This document shows, piece after piece, positions 45,615 through 54,475 of a stretch of 64,000 bases of DNA. How positions within the stretch are numbered: position 1 is the first letter of the stretch; each line of letters opens with the position of its first letter. The stretch lies in contig NZ_JABSNU010000008.1 of the NCBI RefSeq assembly GCF_013266735.1, positions 1 to 64,000 on the forward strand, written 5' to 3'. The translations under genes were made by a program, and so were the position numbers. Source of the stretch: Pedobacter foliorum. GTDB taxonomy: Bacteria > Bacteroidota > Bacteroidia > Sphingobacteriales > Sphingobacteriaceae. The notes under the pieces are model-generated. The model worked only from the letters and a program-made list of their open reading frames with translations. It was not told the origin of the DNA and did not search any database.

Positions 45615-45650
45615 AAAGCCGCTTCCATCCGGAAGCGGCTTTTTTGTTTT
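45615..45650 (+). terminator. terminator after yajC
   Basis: AAAGCCGCTTCC, loop ATCC, GGAAGCGGCTTT followed by TTTTGTTTT. A perfect 12-bp stem directly after the yajC stop separates yajC from ybbR. Confidence 0.9.
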
Positions 45651-45659
45651 ATTTTTATC

Positions 45660-45667
45660 TAAGTTTG
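45660..45667 (+). promoter_or_regulatory. candidate -7 box for ybbR-coaE
   Basis: TAAGTTTG fits TAnnTTTG, 14 bp before the ybbR ATG and directly after the terminator. The spacing allows only a very short leader. Confidence 0.4.
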
Positions 45668-45681
45668 TTTACTTTACAATT

Positions 45682-46629
45682 ATGCCGTTTATAAAGCTTA
45701 CAAAAATAGAACGCAAACGCTTCCTGGTTTTAATTACCTGTTTATTATTGGCAATTGGAGCATGGCTGTTAATGGCTTTAAATAATAAATACGTTTACAC
45801 GGCTAAAACGGTATTGGTTTATAAAAACTTTCCTCAAAAGCGCGCTTTCCACGCACTTCAATCAGATACTGTGGATTTGCAGGTTGAAGGATCAGGTTGG
45901 CAGTTATTATTTGCACGACTAAGGGTTAAACCTCAATCAATAGCCATCAATCTCGAAAAATTAAACAATCGCAACTTTATTCTTTTTTCTGAGCAATTGT
46001 TTAGTGTAAATAGACAATTGGAAACATCACAAAAGATAATTTCAGTAAAGCCAGATACACTTTACTTTGATTTCTCAGAAAGAACCGTAAAAAGAGTACC
46101 AGTAAAACTGGTATCAGATTTTACCTTTGTAAAACAGTATGGGGTCTCAGATGATATTGAAATCATTCCTAAATATGTGACCTTATCAGGCCCCGAAGAA
46201 GAACTGAAGAAAATTAAAGATTGGCCAACTGATTCTTTAGAACTCAAAGATGCTCAAGGTACCACAGTTTCAAGGATAGCAATGACTCAAAACACGATGA
46301 AGAATGTTAGCATTTTTCCGACGAGTGCCGAGGTAAAGGTGCCGATTGATGAGTTTACTGAAAAAACAATAGACCTGACACTGAGAATTATAAACAACAA
46401 GGAGTACTATAGTGTTAAGCTCTACCCGAAAAAGGTTAAAGTCACTTTTTTGGTAGCTTTGTCTAAGTATCAGCAGATTAATGAGAATTTTATAGATGCG
46501 GTTGTTGATTTAGATGAGTGGAGAACGCTTAAGCACAATCAATTGAGAGTGAAGATAACCCGCTTTCCGGATTACTGTAAGTTGGTAAATATTGTTCCGG
46601 ATAAGATTGATTTTATAATAGAAAAGTAA
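45682..46629 (+). CDS. YbbR-like domain protein
   Basis: A 315-residue protein anchored by one N-terminal membrane helix (about 17-36, FLVLITCLLLAIGAWLLMAL). The rest is periplasmic and contains YbbR-like beta repeats (for example DDIEIIPKYVTLSGPEEELK at about 155-175). In Firmicutes, YbbR (CdaR) regulates the diadenylate cyclase CdaA, but no cdaA gene lies here. The start at 45682 is used because the upstream part of the frame lies across the yajC terminator. The stop overlaps the coaE ATG by one base. Confidence 0.82.
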   Translation: MPFIKLTKIERKRFLVLITCLLLAIGAWLLMALNNKYVYTAKTVLVYKNFPQKRAFHALQSDTVDLQVEGSGWQLLFARLRVKPQSIAINLEKLNNRNFILFSEQLFSVNRQLETSQKIISVKPDTLYFDFSERTVKRVPVKLVSDFTFVKQYGVSDDIEIIPKYVTLSGPEEELKKIKDWPTDSLELKDAQGTTVSRIAMTQNTMKNVSIFPTSAEVKVPIDEFTEKTIDLTLRIINNKEYYSVKLYPKKVKVTFLVALSKYQQINENFIDAVVDLDEWRTLKHNQLRVKITRFPDYCKLVNIVPDKIDFIIEK

Positions 46630-47225
46630 TGTTAAAAGTAGGGATTACAGGGGGAATTGGTAGCGGGAAGACTACTATTTGCAGGATTTTTGAAACACTG
46701 GGGATTCCGGTTTTCTATGCTGATACCGTAGCTAAAGAAATCATGGTAAATGATGCTATTCTTATTAAAGGTGTTAAAGATGCTTTTGGTGACGAAAGTT
46801 ACCTGCCTGGTGGCATTCTTAATAATAAACATATTGCAGGTATCGTATTCAATAATGCTGATGAACTGGCAAAATTAAATGCATTAGTGCACCCCGCAGT
46901 TTTTAGAGCATTCGATAACTGGGTTATTAAGTTGCCCAAAAATGTACCATACATCCTTAAAGAAGCTGCTTTATTATTTGAAAGCGGCTCTTATAAAATG
47001 TGCGATAAGAATATACTGGTAACTGCTCCTTTAGCACTCAAATTAGCTCGTGTAACGAAACGTGATGGGGTAACTGAAGATCAGGTTAAAGCAAGAATGG
47101 ATAAGCAGTTTATCGACGAAAAGAAGGTAGAAATGGCTGATTATCTAATTAATAATAATGAAACAGATTCGCTCATTACTCAAGTAATGAATCTCCATCA
47201 GCTGTTTCTTAATACCAAACCTTAA
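46629..47225 (+). CDS. coaE: dephospho-CoA kinase
   Basis: A 198-residue cytoplasmic kinase that phosphorylates dephospho-CoA at the 3'-OH, the last step of coenzyme A synthesis. The P-loop is GGIGSGKTT (residues 8-16), followed by FYADTVAKEI and the lid motif. The KRDGVTEDQVKARMDKQ stretch and LINNNET end match the family. The ATG overlaps the ybbR stop, so translation is coupled. The next gene starts at the following base. Confidence 0.95.
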   Translation: MLKVGITGGIGSGKTTICRIFETLGIPVFYADTVAKEIMVNDAILIKGVKDAFGDESYLPGGILNNKHIAGIVFNNADELAKLNALVHPAVFRAFDNWVIKLPKNVPYILKEAALLFESGSYKMCDKNILVTAPLALKLARVTKRDGVTEDQVKARMDKQFIDEKKVEMADYLINNNETDSLITQVMNLHQLFLNTKP

Positions 47226-48167
47226 ATGATATTAGAAGATTTTATAGAGATCGATAAAACCGGTCTGTTTTGCAGGTATGGTAATTTTTATCTTGACCCA
47301 AAAGAAGCTGTAAAAAATGCAGTGATTTCTCATGCCCATGGCGACCACGCTGTTGGGGGCAATATTAATGTTTATTGCACAAAAGCAACCTCTTTGTTTA
47401 TGCTTCATCGCTATAAAAAGTTTGCGGGTAACGAATTCAATATTATGGATTATCATCAAAGCTTTGATGTGAATGGTGTAAAGGTAAGCTTTATCCCAGC
47501 CGGACATATTTTAGGTTCTGCAATGGTGTTAATGGAGTATGAAGGAGTGAAATACCTTTATACCGGTGATTATAAGCTGCAACCTGATAAAACCTGCGAA
47601 CCTGTAGAGTTTGTTGAAGCGGATGTGTTGATCACTGAAACAACATTTGCGGACCCTGAAACGCAACACCCAGTAGCGGAAGAGGAGATACTTAAATTGA
47701 ACTCCACTAAAAGCAATATCATGCTTGGGGCTTATGCTTTAGGAAAATGTCAACGTCTGATCAGTTTGATGAATGATTACTGTACAGAAAAAAGGATACT
47801 TGTTCACCATAGTATGTTGCCTTTTGTGAAAATATATGAGCAAATGGGCGTAAATCTTGGAAAATATGAAATCTACGACCGTAAGGTAATGAAGAATAAT
47901 CATACCGATATGGTATACATGGTGCCTCCAATGGTTTTTAAAAGCTATTTTAAAGCGATTAATGTGATCCGGATATTTGCTACAGGCTGGAAACATTTGC
48001 AAAGTAATCATGAAATTCAGTTGTATATATCAGACCATGCAGATTGGAATGATATCGTTTTAACCATCGAGAAAGTAAAACCAAAGCAGGTTTGGACAAA
48101 TCATGGTAATGGGTTCCATTTACAGAAACATTATGAAAAAAGTTTGGTAGTTAAATTGCTTAATTGA
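47226..48167 (+). CDS. MBL-fold exonuclease (DNA ligase-associated type)
   Basis: A 313-residue metallo-beta-lactamase-fold nuclease. The zinc motif HAHGDHAVGG is at about residues 37-46. The GHILGSAM and YTGDYKLQPD motifs and a late SDHADWND follow. The N-terminal GLFCRYGNFYLDPKEAVKN matches the family of predicted exonucleases that sit with an ATP-dependent ligase and a helicase in other genomes. Those partners are absent here. It begins one base after the coaE stop and overlaps a small DUF5522 gene by one base. Confidence 0.85.
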   Translation: MILEDFIEIDKTGLFCRYGNFYLDPKEAVKNAVISHAHGDHAVGGNINVYCTKATSLFMLHRYKKFAGNEFNIMDYHQSFDVNGVKVSFIPAGHILGSAMVLMEYEGVKYLYTGDYKLQPDKTCEPVEFVEADVLITETTFADPETQHPVAEEEILKLNSTKSNIMLGAYALGKCQRLISLMNDYCTEKRILVHHSMLPFVKIYEQMGVNLGKYEIYDRKVMKNNHTDMVYMVPPMVFKSYFKAINVIRIFATGWKHLQSNHEIQLYISDHADWNDIVLTIEKVKPKQVWTNHGNGFHLQKHYEKSLVVKLLN

Positions 48168-48325
48168 TGAAAGAAGGTGTAGACTATTACTTCAATGAGA
48201 ATGGGTTTATGGTTTTTACAGAAGCTTACCACCTAAAACGTGGGTATTGCTGTAAAAATAAGTGCAAACATTGTCCATGGGGATTTGGAAAGGAAAAAGT
48301 AAAAACTACACCACCAAACAAATAA
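48167..48325 (+). CDS. small Cys-rich DUF5522 family protein (52 aa)
   Basis: A short gene whose ATG overlaps the TGA of the exonuclease gene (TGATG). The product MKEGVDYYFNENGFMVFTEA continues YHLKRGYCCKNKCKHCPWGF and ends with a Lys-rich tail. The CC-x3-C-x2-C cluster looks like a metal (zinc) site. The pattern YYFNENG...FTEAYHLKRGYCC...CKHCP is that of DUF5522 proteins. Function unknown. Coupled with the nuclease, then 12 bp to a MarR regulator. Confidence 0.85.
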   Translation: MKEGVDYYFNENGFMVFTEAYHLKRGYCCKNKCKHCPWGFGKEKVKTTPPNK

Positions 48326-48337
48326 ATTAACGAAAAG

Positions 48338-48787
48338 ATGCAGTTGCAGAAAGAAACGCTAACCACGCGATTTGAGAGTATTCATCACCAGGCCATTGTA
48401 AATGTGTTCCATACCAGCAATTGGTGTACGGACAAATTGAAACAGGCCATTTTACCTTATGAGGTAACCACTCAACAATTCAATATTCTCAGGATTTTAC
48501 GCGGACAAAACCCTAGTCCATCTACCATAAATCTCCTGAAGTCGAGAATGCTTGATAAAATGAGCGATACCTCAAGGATAGTAGATAGATTGGTGCAAAA
48601 AGAACTGGTTATAAAAGAACCTAATGGTACTGATAAACGTGCTGTAGACATTAGAATTAGTGATAAAGGGATGGAGTTACTTTCCCTCATGGATCAGGAA
48701 GTTAGCCTTTCTGTATTTATCTCATCAAATTTAACGGAGCAGGAAGCGATGGATCTAAATATATTACTTGATAAAATGAGGGGTTAA
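48338..48787 (+). CDS. MarR family transcriptional regulator
   Basis: A 149-residue winged-helix regulator. The helix-turn-helix lies at about residues 55-90 (INLLKSRMLDKMSDTSRIVD), followed by the wing EPNGTDKRAVDIRISDKG. Ligand unknown. The stop codon lies in the left arm of the terminator that follows. It is last in the coaE-exonuclease-DUF5522 run. Confidence 0.9.
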   Translation: MQLQKETLTTRFESIHHQAIVNVFHTSNWCTDKLKQAILPYEVTTQQFNILRILRGQNPSPSTINLLKSRMLDKMSDTSRIVDRLVQKELVIKEPNGTDKRAVDIRISDKGMELLSLMDQEVSLSVFISSNLTEQEAMDLNILLDKMRG

Positions 48788-48800
48788 AATAACCCCTTTA
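48779..48800. terminator. terminator between MarR and ZIP genes
   Basis: AGGGGTTA-AAA-TAACCCCT followed by TTA, an 8-bp stem that contains the MarR stop codon. It is placed between convergent genes and may serve both. Confidence 0.6.
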
Positions 48801-48806
48801 TAGAAT

Positions 48807-49532
48807 TTAGTGCGAATGTGCTGAACTAAAATATCCAATTAATGCGATGCCTATCCCGCATAATACGGCAATCATTTTACGTTTAGATACTTTATGATCT
48901 ACACTTGATTCAAATAGGATAGTAGTGGAAATGTGTAAGAAGATACCAATTACAATTCCCATAATTCTATTGAAATAGTTTTCGATACCGCCTATGGTGC
49001 CATTGCTAAGCCCATAACTTACATAAAATCCAAGTGGTGCCATTACTGCAAAAATACCTATGTAAACAAGTATATTACTTCTTTTGAATTGGTTTTGCAT
49101 TAAAATACTCGCTAAAGCAAAGGCCGCAGGGATATGGTGAAGTGAAATTCCAAAGATCAGTGCATTGTGCTGATCCTTAGCTAAAGGCATACCCTCAAGA
49201 AAAGCATGAAGACAAAGGCTAATCATAATTCCATAAGGGAAAACCTTAGTTTCATGATGTTTATGAATGTGACCATGCTCTACACCTTCAGAAAACTGTT
49301 CCAAAAATATCTGTAATAAAAACCCTATAAGGATAAAAATCCCAATTTCCTGCGGGTCTGAGCCACTATATGCATCCGGTATTAGATGTAAAACTGTTAT
49401 AGCGAACAAATAAGCCCCACTAAAAGAGAGAATCAGTTTTAATAGCTGAGATTTGTCGCTTTTTACTAAAAAGATAGCCGAACCTCCTAAAAATGCACTA
49501 AAAAATAGAATCAATACTTTCCAGATTTCCAT
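48807..49532 (-). CDS. ZIP family divalent metal transporter
   Basis: A 241-residue inner-membrane transporter with about eight helices. The metal-path motifs are LHLIPDAYSG (residues 43-52), HAFLEGMPLA (near 109) and HHIPAAFALA (near 131), typical of ZIP proteins (ZupT/GufA type). A His-rich loop (HGHIHKHH) lies at about residues 85-92. Import of zinc, iron or manganese is likely; the exact metal is unknown. Its start overlaps the stop of the PAP2 gene by one base. Confidence 0.9.
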   Translation of the reverse strand: MEIWKVLILFFSAFLGGSAIFLVKSDKSQLLKLILSFSGAYLFAITVLHLIPDAYSGSDPQEIGIFILIGFLLQIFLEQFSEGVEHGHIHKHHETKVFPYGIMISLCLHAFLEGMPLAKDQHNALIFGISLHHIPAAFALASILMQNQFKRSNILVYIGIFAVMAPLGFYVSYGLSNGTIGGIENYFNRIMGIVIGIFLHISTTILFESSVDHKVSKRKMIAVLCGIGIALIGYFSSAHSH

Positions 49533-50095
49533 TATAACTGTGGTTGTAGTTTTTTATAAATTTTTGCTGTTAATAAGCCTATAAGCGTACCAAGTATTGC
49601 GCCTACCATAGTATCTATAGGGTAGTGAACACCTACGTAAATCTGAGAAAACGAAATGATAAAGGCCCAAAAGAGCCCAATAGGCAATATTGGCTTCCAT
49701 CTGTGGTAAAACACAAAGATAAGAAAAACCGCTATGGCAAAATGGTTTGTAGCATGAGCAGAAGGGAAGCTGTAACCACTTCCGCAAGGTACACGATGAA
49801 TAATGTCGTTTACTAGAGTAATTTCATTACACGGCCTTATTCGGGCCACTAAGGGTTTAATAACTCTTGATGATACTAAATCGCCAATAGCGAAAGTGAC
49901 TAATAACATCCCGATAATATACCAGCCCTTCTTTTTATACTCAATAAAAGAGAAAACGATAATGAACAGATAGAGGGGTGCCCAAAAAAAACGGTTGCGC
50001 ATCAAAGGCAACAACCAATCAAAAAATGGATTGGCAAGTCCTCTATGGATCTTAAGGAAAAGTTCTACATCAAATTGCTGTAAACTTTCTATCAT
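49532..50095 (-). CDS. phosphatase PAP2 family membrane protein
   Basis: A 187-residue membrane lipid phosphatase. The three catalytic motifs are visible: KPLVARIRPC (about 84-93), PSAHATNHF (near 114) and the GVHYPIDTMVGA motif (near 156). It dephosphorylates a lipid phosphate such as undecaprenyl pyrophosphate or phosphatidic acid. The ATG at 50095 is chosen because it overlaps the methyltransferase TGA by 4 bp (ATGA). An ATG four codons upstream is the alternative. Coupled to the ZIP gene downstream. Confidence 0.9.
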   Translation of the reverse strand: MIESLQQFDVELFLKIHRGLANPFFDWLLPLMRNRFFWAPLYLFIIVFSFIEYKKKGWYIIGMLLVTFAIGDLVSSRVIKPLVARIRPCNEITLVNDIIHRVPCGSGYSFPSAHATNHFAIAVFLIFVFYHRWKPILPIGLFWAFIISFSQIYVGVHYPIDTMVGAILGTLIGLLTAKIYKKLQPQL

Positions 50096-50823
50096 GCTTT
50101 TTTGCAAATTAGTATTAACCGGTCAGACTTTGTTTCATCAAAGGGGTCTAATCCGTAGCTTCCAAAAGTTGCTGAGATTTTTAATCCACTTTTTTCAAAC
50201 ATACGCTCAAAATCAGCAAGAGTAAAGGCCTGTACACGCTCTTCAAACGCATAAGGTTTACCTCTATGTTCAAAGTTAATGTGTTTGATTATCTTTCCTT
50301 CAGCAACAAATTTATTTAAATGAAACTCTATACCTTCAACAGTCTTTGTTTCCTGATGGGTAAGATTTTTAATGATCTTTTGCGTGTTGAAATAATCAAT
50401 AACTAATGTCCCGTCCGCTTTTAGGCCTTTTCTGAAAGCTTTAATGGCATTTACATGGTCTTTTTCCGTTTCAAAATAGCCGAAACTGGTAAAAAGGTTC
50501 ATGGCAATGTCGAAATAATTGATGAAACACAATTTCCGCATGTCATGAACAAAGAAATGAAGATTCTTTTGTTCAAATTGCTGTGCATACTTAATGCTCT
50601 GCTCAGATAAGTCGATTCCAGTTACATCATACCCCTTTTTATTTAGGTAAATTGCATGTCGGCCCCTTCCACAAGCTATGTCTAAAATTCGTGAATCAGC
50701 AGCTGGCTTTAGATAAGCAGAAAGGTTGTCAATTAAAAACTCTGCTTCGGCATCATTACGCTGACTATAAAGTATATGATAGAAAGGAGAGTTAAACCAA
50801 TATTGGAACCATTTTCGCTGCAT
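50092..50823 (-). CDS. class I SAM-dependent methyltransferase
   Basis: A 243-residue methyltransferase. The SAM-binding motif LDIACGRGRHA sits at about residues 45-55, followed by GIDLSEQSI and a later NLFTSFGYFETEKDHVNAIK. The start is placed at MQRKWFQYWFNSPFYHILYS because similar proteins begin with this block; an upstream ATG adds 19 residues. The methyl acceptor is unknown. First gene of a minus-strand operon with PAP2 and ZIP genes. Confidence 0.85.
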   Translation of the reverse strand: MQRKWFQYWFNSPFYHILYSQRNDAEAEFLIDNLSAYLKPAADSRILDIACGRGRHAIYLNKKGYDVTGIDLSEQSIKYAQQFEQKNLHFFVHDMRKLCFINYFDIAMNLFTSFGYFETEKDHVNAIKAFRKGLKADGTLVIDYFNTQKIIKNLTHQETKTVEGIEFHLNKFVAEGKIIKHINFEHRGKPYAFEERVQAFTLADFERMFEKSGLKISATFGSYGLDPFDETKSDRLILICKKA

Positions 50824-50961
50824 AGAGCCTGTATTTTGATGTTTTAGAAAAAAAACAAACTTAGATAAAATTGTTCTCATAAAACAATTTTATCGCTAGC
50901 TCCCCGAGTATTTTTTTACGAATGCGTGGTACTCCGTTAACCTGCTTTGCCTATTTTTTGT

Positions 50962-50969
50962 TATTTTTG
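50962..50969 (+). promoter_or_regulatory. candidate -7 box for glmM
   Basis: TATTTTTG fits TAnnTTTG, 19 bp before the proposed TTG start of glmM at 50989. The -33 element is not clear. Confidence 0.4.
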
Positions 50970-50988
50970 GAAAAAAATAATCAACAAA

Positions 50989-52377
50989 TTGACACTAATA
51001 AAATCTATTTCTGGAATAAGGGGGACAATCGGTGGTATTGCCGGTAATGGTTTAACCCCAATCGACATTGTAAAGTTTACTGCAGCTTATGGTTCGTGGG
51101 TAATCAGCAAAACAAATAACAAAAAAATTGTCCTTGGCCGTGATGCCAGGATCTCTGGCGAAATGGTTAATAATCTGGTTATTGGTACCCTGCAAGGTTT
51201 GGGTATTGAAGTAATCGATCTTGGTTTATCTACCACACCAACTGTTGAAATTGCTGTTCCTATGGAAAATGCCGGTGGCGGTATAATCTTAACAGCGAGC
51301 CACAATCCAAAACAGTGGAATGCGTTGAAACTCCTTAATGAGAAAGGTGAATTTATTAGTGATGCGGATGGTAAGGATGTTCTTGAAATTGCAGAGAAAT
51401 CTGAATTTGCATTTGCTGATGTTGATGATTTGGGCAAAGTAGTAAGTAACGACACTTACCTACAAAAACACATTGACATAATTTTGGCTTTGCCATTGGT
51501 AGATGTTGAAGCCATCAAAGCTGCTAATTTTAAAATTGCGATTGACTGTGTTAATTCAACCGGAGGTATATTTGTACCTGCTTTACTAAAAGCTTTAGGT
51601 GTTGAAACCGTTCATGAATTGTATTGTGAGCCAAATGGTCACTTCCCTCACAATCCTGAACCACTTCCAGAAAACTTAACTGAAATAGCTAAAGTTGTAC
51701 AAAGTAAAAATGCTGATCTTGGTATCGTTGTAGATCCTGATGTTGATCGTTTGTGCTTTGTTTGCGAAGATGGATCAATGTTTGGTGAGGAATATACTTT
51801 AGTAGCTGTAGCAGATTATATCCTTCAAAACACACCGGGTAACTCTGTGTCTAACCTTTCTTCTACAAGAGCACTTAGAGATGTTACTGAAAAATCTGGT
51901 GGAACTTACAATGCATCAGCAGTAGGTGAGGTTAACGTGGTTAACAAAATGAAAGCTACAAATGCAATTATCGGTGGAGAAGGAAATGGTGGAATTATCT
52001 ACCCTGAACTTCACTACGGTCGTGATGCTTTAGTTGGAATTGCGTTGTTTTTAACTCACCTAGCTAAATTTGGTAAATCTATTTCACTGTTGCGTAAAAG
52101 CTATCCTGAGTATTACATTTCTAAAAATAAGATCACATTAACTCCAGAAATGGATATTGATGCCTTATTGGTTAAAGTTCAGGAGAAATATAAAGATCAG
52201 CCAAACAGTACAATTGATGGTTTGAAAATTGAATTTGATAAAGAGTGGGTACACCTGCGCAGATCAAATACAGAACCAATTATTCGTATCTATAGTGAGG
52301 CCGGATCTGAAACTGTAGCTGAAGGTTTGGCTACTAAAATCATCTCCGACATCAAAGAAATATTAAAACTGAGCTAA
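50989..52377 (+). CDS. glmM: phosphoglucosamine mutase, TTG start
   Basis: A 462-residue cytoplasmic mutase that converts glucosamine-6-phosphate to glucosamine-1-phosphate for peptidoglycan and LPS precursors. The active-site Ser block is ILTASHNPKQWN. The metal loop is VDPDVDRLC. The C-terminal phosphate-binding site is RRSNTEPIIRIYSEAG. No ATG fits: the protein begins (M)TLIKSISGIRGTIGG from a TTG at 50989, the conserved N-terminus. An upstream ATG at 50947 would add 14 unlikely residues. A neighbouring phosphoglucomutase/phosphomannomutase role is possible. The cysteine desulfurase gene starts 8 bp downstream. Confidence 0.87.
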   Translation: MTLIKSISGIRGTIGGIAGNGLTPIDIVKFTAAYGSWVISKTNNKKIVLGRDARISGEMVNNLVIGTLQGLGIEVIDLGLSTTPTVEIAVPMENAGGGIILTASHNPKQWNALKLLNEKGEFISDADGKDVLEIAEKSEFAFADVDDLGKVVSNDTYLQKHIDIILALPLVDVEAIKAANFKIAIDCVNSTGGIFVPALLKALGVETVHELYCEPNGHFPHNPEPLPENLTEIAKVVQSKNADLGIVVDPDVDRLCFVCEDGSMFGEEYTLVAVADYILQNTPGNSVSNLSSTRALRDVTEKSGGTYNASAVGEVNVVNKMKATNAIIGGEGNGGIIYPELHYGRDALVGIALFLTHLAKFGKSISLLRKSYPEYYISKNKITLTPEMDIDALLVKVQEKYKDQPNSTIDGLKIEFDKEWVHLRRSNTEPIIRIYSEAGSETVAEGLATKIISDIKEILKLS

Positions 52378-52385
52378 TACAAAAA

Positions 52386-53534
52386 ATGGAAAGAATTTAT
52401 TTAGATAATGCTGCAACTACACCCCTGGATGCAGTAGTGATAGAGGAAATGGTTAAAGTGATGAATTCTTATTATGGTAATCCATCATCCATACATGCCC
52501 AGGGACGTGAGGTACGTACATTGATTGAAAAGGCAAGGAAAACTGTTTCCGGACTTTTAAATGCGACGCCTGCAGAGATTTTCTTTACTTCAGGAGGTAC
52601 TGAGGCAGACAATACGGCTATTCGCTGTGGTATTGCTGCCTTTAATATCAAACACGCCATTACTTCTAAAATTGAGCACCATGCTGTAGAGCATACGCTG
52701 AATATGCTTTTGCAGCAAGGTGTAATTGATAAGCTTAGCTTTGTTAATGTAGATGCTAAAGGTAATATCGATTATGATCACCTAGAAGAGTTGCTTAAAA
52801 ACAATGAGCGTTCTTTTGTTTCCCTAATGCATGCAAATAATGAATTAGGAACTTTAACTAATCTGGAAAGAGTAGGAGATATTTGTGAACAATATAATGC
52901 TATCTATCATTGTGATACCGTACAAACCATGGGGCATTATGTACATGATGTAAGAAAGCTTAAAGCTCATTTCATTGTATGTGCAGCTCATAAATTGCAT
53001 GGCCCTAAAGGTGTTGGTTTCCTTTATGTTAACCATACCGTAAAAATCAGTCCAATGATTTTTGGAGGTGCTCAAGAGCGTAATATGCGCGGTGGAACAG
53101 AAAATGTTTACGGTATTGTTGGTTTAGCAAAAGCTTTGCAAATAGCGTACGGAGAAATGGAACAACATCAAAACTATATACAGGAGTTAAAATCCTATAT
53201 GATGGAAAGGTTAAGCAATGAAGTGCCTGATCTATTTTTTAATGGAGAAACAGCGCCTGAAAAAAGCTTGTACACTGTTTTAAATGTTTCTTTCCCGGCG
53301 ATGGATATGGCCGATATGCTTTTGTTTAATCTTGATATTAATGGGATTTCTGCTTCTGGTGGAAGTGCTTGTTCATCAGGATCTAATATTGGGTCGCATG
53401 TGCTAACCGGTATAGCTGCTGATCCTAATCGTCCATCGGTAAGGTTTTCTTTTAGCAAATACAACACGAAAGAAGAACTTGATTTTGTAGTTGAAAAAGT
53501 AAAACAGATTGTTAGCCAAAATGTAACGGCTTAA
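52386..53534 (+). CDS. cysteine desulfurase
   Basis: A 382-residue PLP-dependent enzyme (NifS/IscS class) that takes sulfur from cysteine for iron-sulfur and thio-cofactor synthesis. The PLP Lys203 is in CAAHKLHGPKGVGF, and the persulfide Cys329 is in SGGSACSSGS. The N-terminus reads MERIYLDNAATTPLD. It could be an IscS- or NifS-type member; no iscU gene follows. It lies 8 bp after glmM. Confidence 0.93.
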   Translation: MERIYLDNAATTPLDAVVIEEMVKVMNSYYGNPSSIHAQGREVRTLIEKARKTVSGLLNATPAEIFFTSGGTEADNTAIRCGIAAFNIKHAITSKIEHHAVEHTLNMLLQQGVIDKLSFVNVDAKGNIDYDHLEELLKNNERSFVSLMHANNELGTLTNLERVGDICEQYNAIYHCDTVQTMGHYVHDVRKLKAHFIVCAAHKLHGPKGVGFLYVNHTVKISPMIFGGAQERNMRGGTENVYGIVGLAKALQIAYGEMEQHQNYIQELKSYMMERLSNEVPDLFFNGETAPEKSLYTVLNVSFPAMDMADMLLFNLDINGISASGGSACSSGSNIGSHVLTGIAADPNRPSVRFSFSKYNTKEELDFVVEKVKQIVSQNVTA

Positions 53535-53558
53535 TTAAATAGAGAATAAAGTATCTTT

Positions 53559-53597
53559 AAAAGCTAAAACATCATTTTAAGATGTTTTAGCTTTTTT
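53559..53597 (+). terminator. terminator after the cysteine desulfurase gene
   Basis: AAAAGCTAAAACATC, loop ATTTTAA, GATGTTTTAGCTTTT followed by more T. A 15-bp perfect stem. Confidence 0.88.
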
Positions 53598-53775
53598 GTT
53601 TCAACGGAATATTTATAAGAGTAAATAAAAAAAACTCTATCTTGCTTTACTAAATATAAATGCAGTCAAAATAACTCTAATCTTTATATGATTACTTTGT
53701 TACCATCATCAGCTAGGGAATCTTCATTTTATTATGTTTATTTGTGTGCTAAATCGATTAAATTTAATGTTTAAT

Positions 53776-54453
53776 ATGAAACGGACCACAACATTATTAT
53801 GCGCTGCAGCTTTGGTGATGATCTCTGGATATCATTTAAAGGCTCAGGAAAAAGAAACCATTAAAAAAAATGGACTTACGCTTCATTTTACCAGTCAGGA
53901 TCCAACATTTGACCCTGCACTAAAAAAGAAAATGATAGAAACTTTCTTTAAAGTTTATCCCCAACTTAGTAAAGAGTACAATAAAAAAACCGATAAGGAA
54001 GTCTATTTTGAGATAGATACCGCCTATGATGGGGTTGCAGCAACAGGAGGAGGTAAGGTAACTTACAGCTCAGCTTATTTCAAGAAATTCCCGGGAGATG
54101 TAGATGTGGTAACTCACGAAGTAATGCACATAGTTCAGAATTATGGCCGTAGTAAAGGACCGGGATGGCTTACCGAAGGCATTGCAGATTACGTGCGATA
54201 TAAGTTTGGCGTAGATAATCCAGGTGCAGGTTGGGCACTTCCAGAGTTTAAAAACACACACACTTATAAAAATAGCTATAGAATAACCGCAAGATTCCTT
54301 GCATGGTTAGAAAATCACGGCAACAAGGGAATAGTTCAAAAACTAGACTCAAGTTTGCGCGATCACACTTATACAAACGAAATATGGGAAAAGGAAACAG
54401 GTAAATCTTTAGATGACCAGTGGAAAGCATATTCAGAAAATCCAGCATTATAA
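53776..54453 (+). CDS. secreted basic secretory protein-type metallopeptidase
   Basis: A 225-residue exported protein (signal MKRTTTLLCAAALVMISGYH, LKAQ). It belongs to the plant basic secretory protein/bacterial peptidase family. The zinc motif HEVMHIVQNY is at about residue 115, and the downstream GPGWLTEGIADYVRY matches the family. The ATG at 53776 is chosen over two upstream ATGs because it begins the signal. Substrates are not known. It precedes a GH92 mannosidase gene by 22 bp. Confidence 0.87.
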   Translation: MKRTTTLLCAAALVMISGYHLKAQEKETIKKNGLTLHFTSQDPTFDPALKKKMIETFFKVYPQLSKEYNKKTDKEVYFEIDTAYDGVAATGGGKVTYSSAYFKKFPGDVDVVTHEVMHIVQNYGRSKGPGWLTEGIADYVRYKFGVDNPGAGWALPEFKNTHTYKNSYRITARFLAWLENHGNKGIVQKLDSSLRDHTYTNEIWEKETGKSLDDQWKAYSENPAL

Positions 54454-54475
54454 CCACACTTGATATTTTTTAAAC

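Noticed and set aside
50947-50988. ATG start for glmM at 50947
   Set aside because: Adds MPIFCYFWKKIINK ahead of a conserved N-terminus; the TTG at 50989 gives the normal length.
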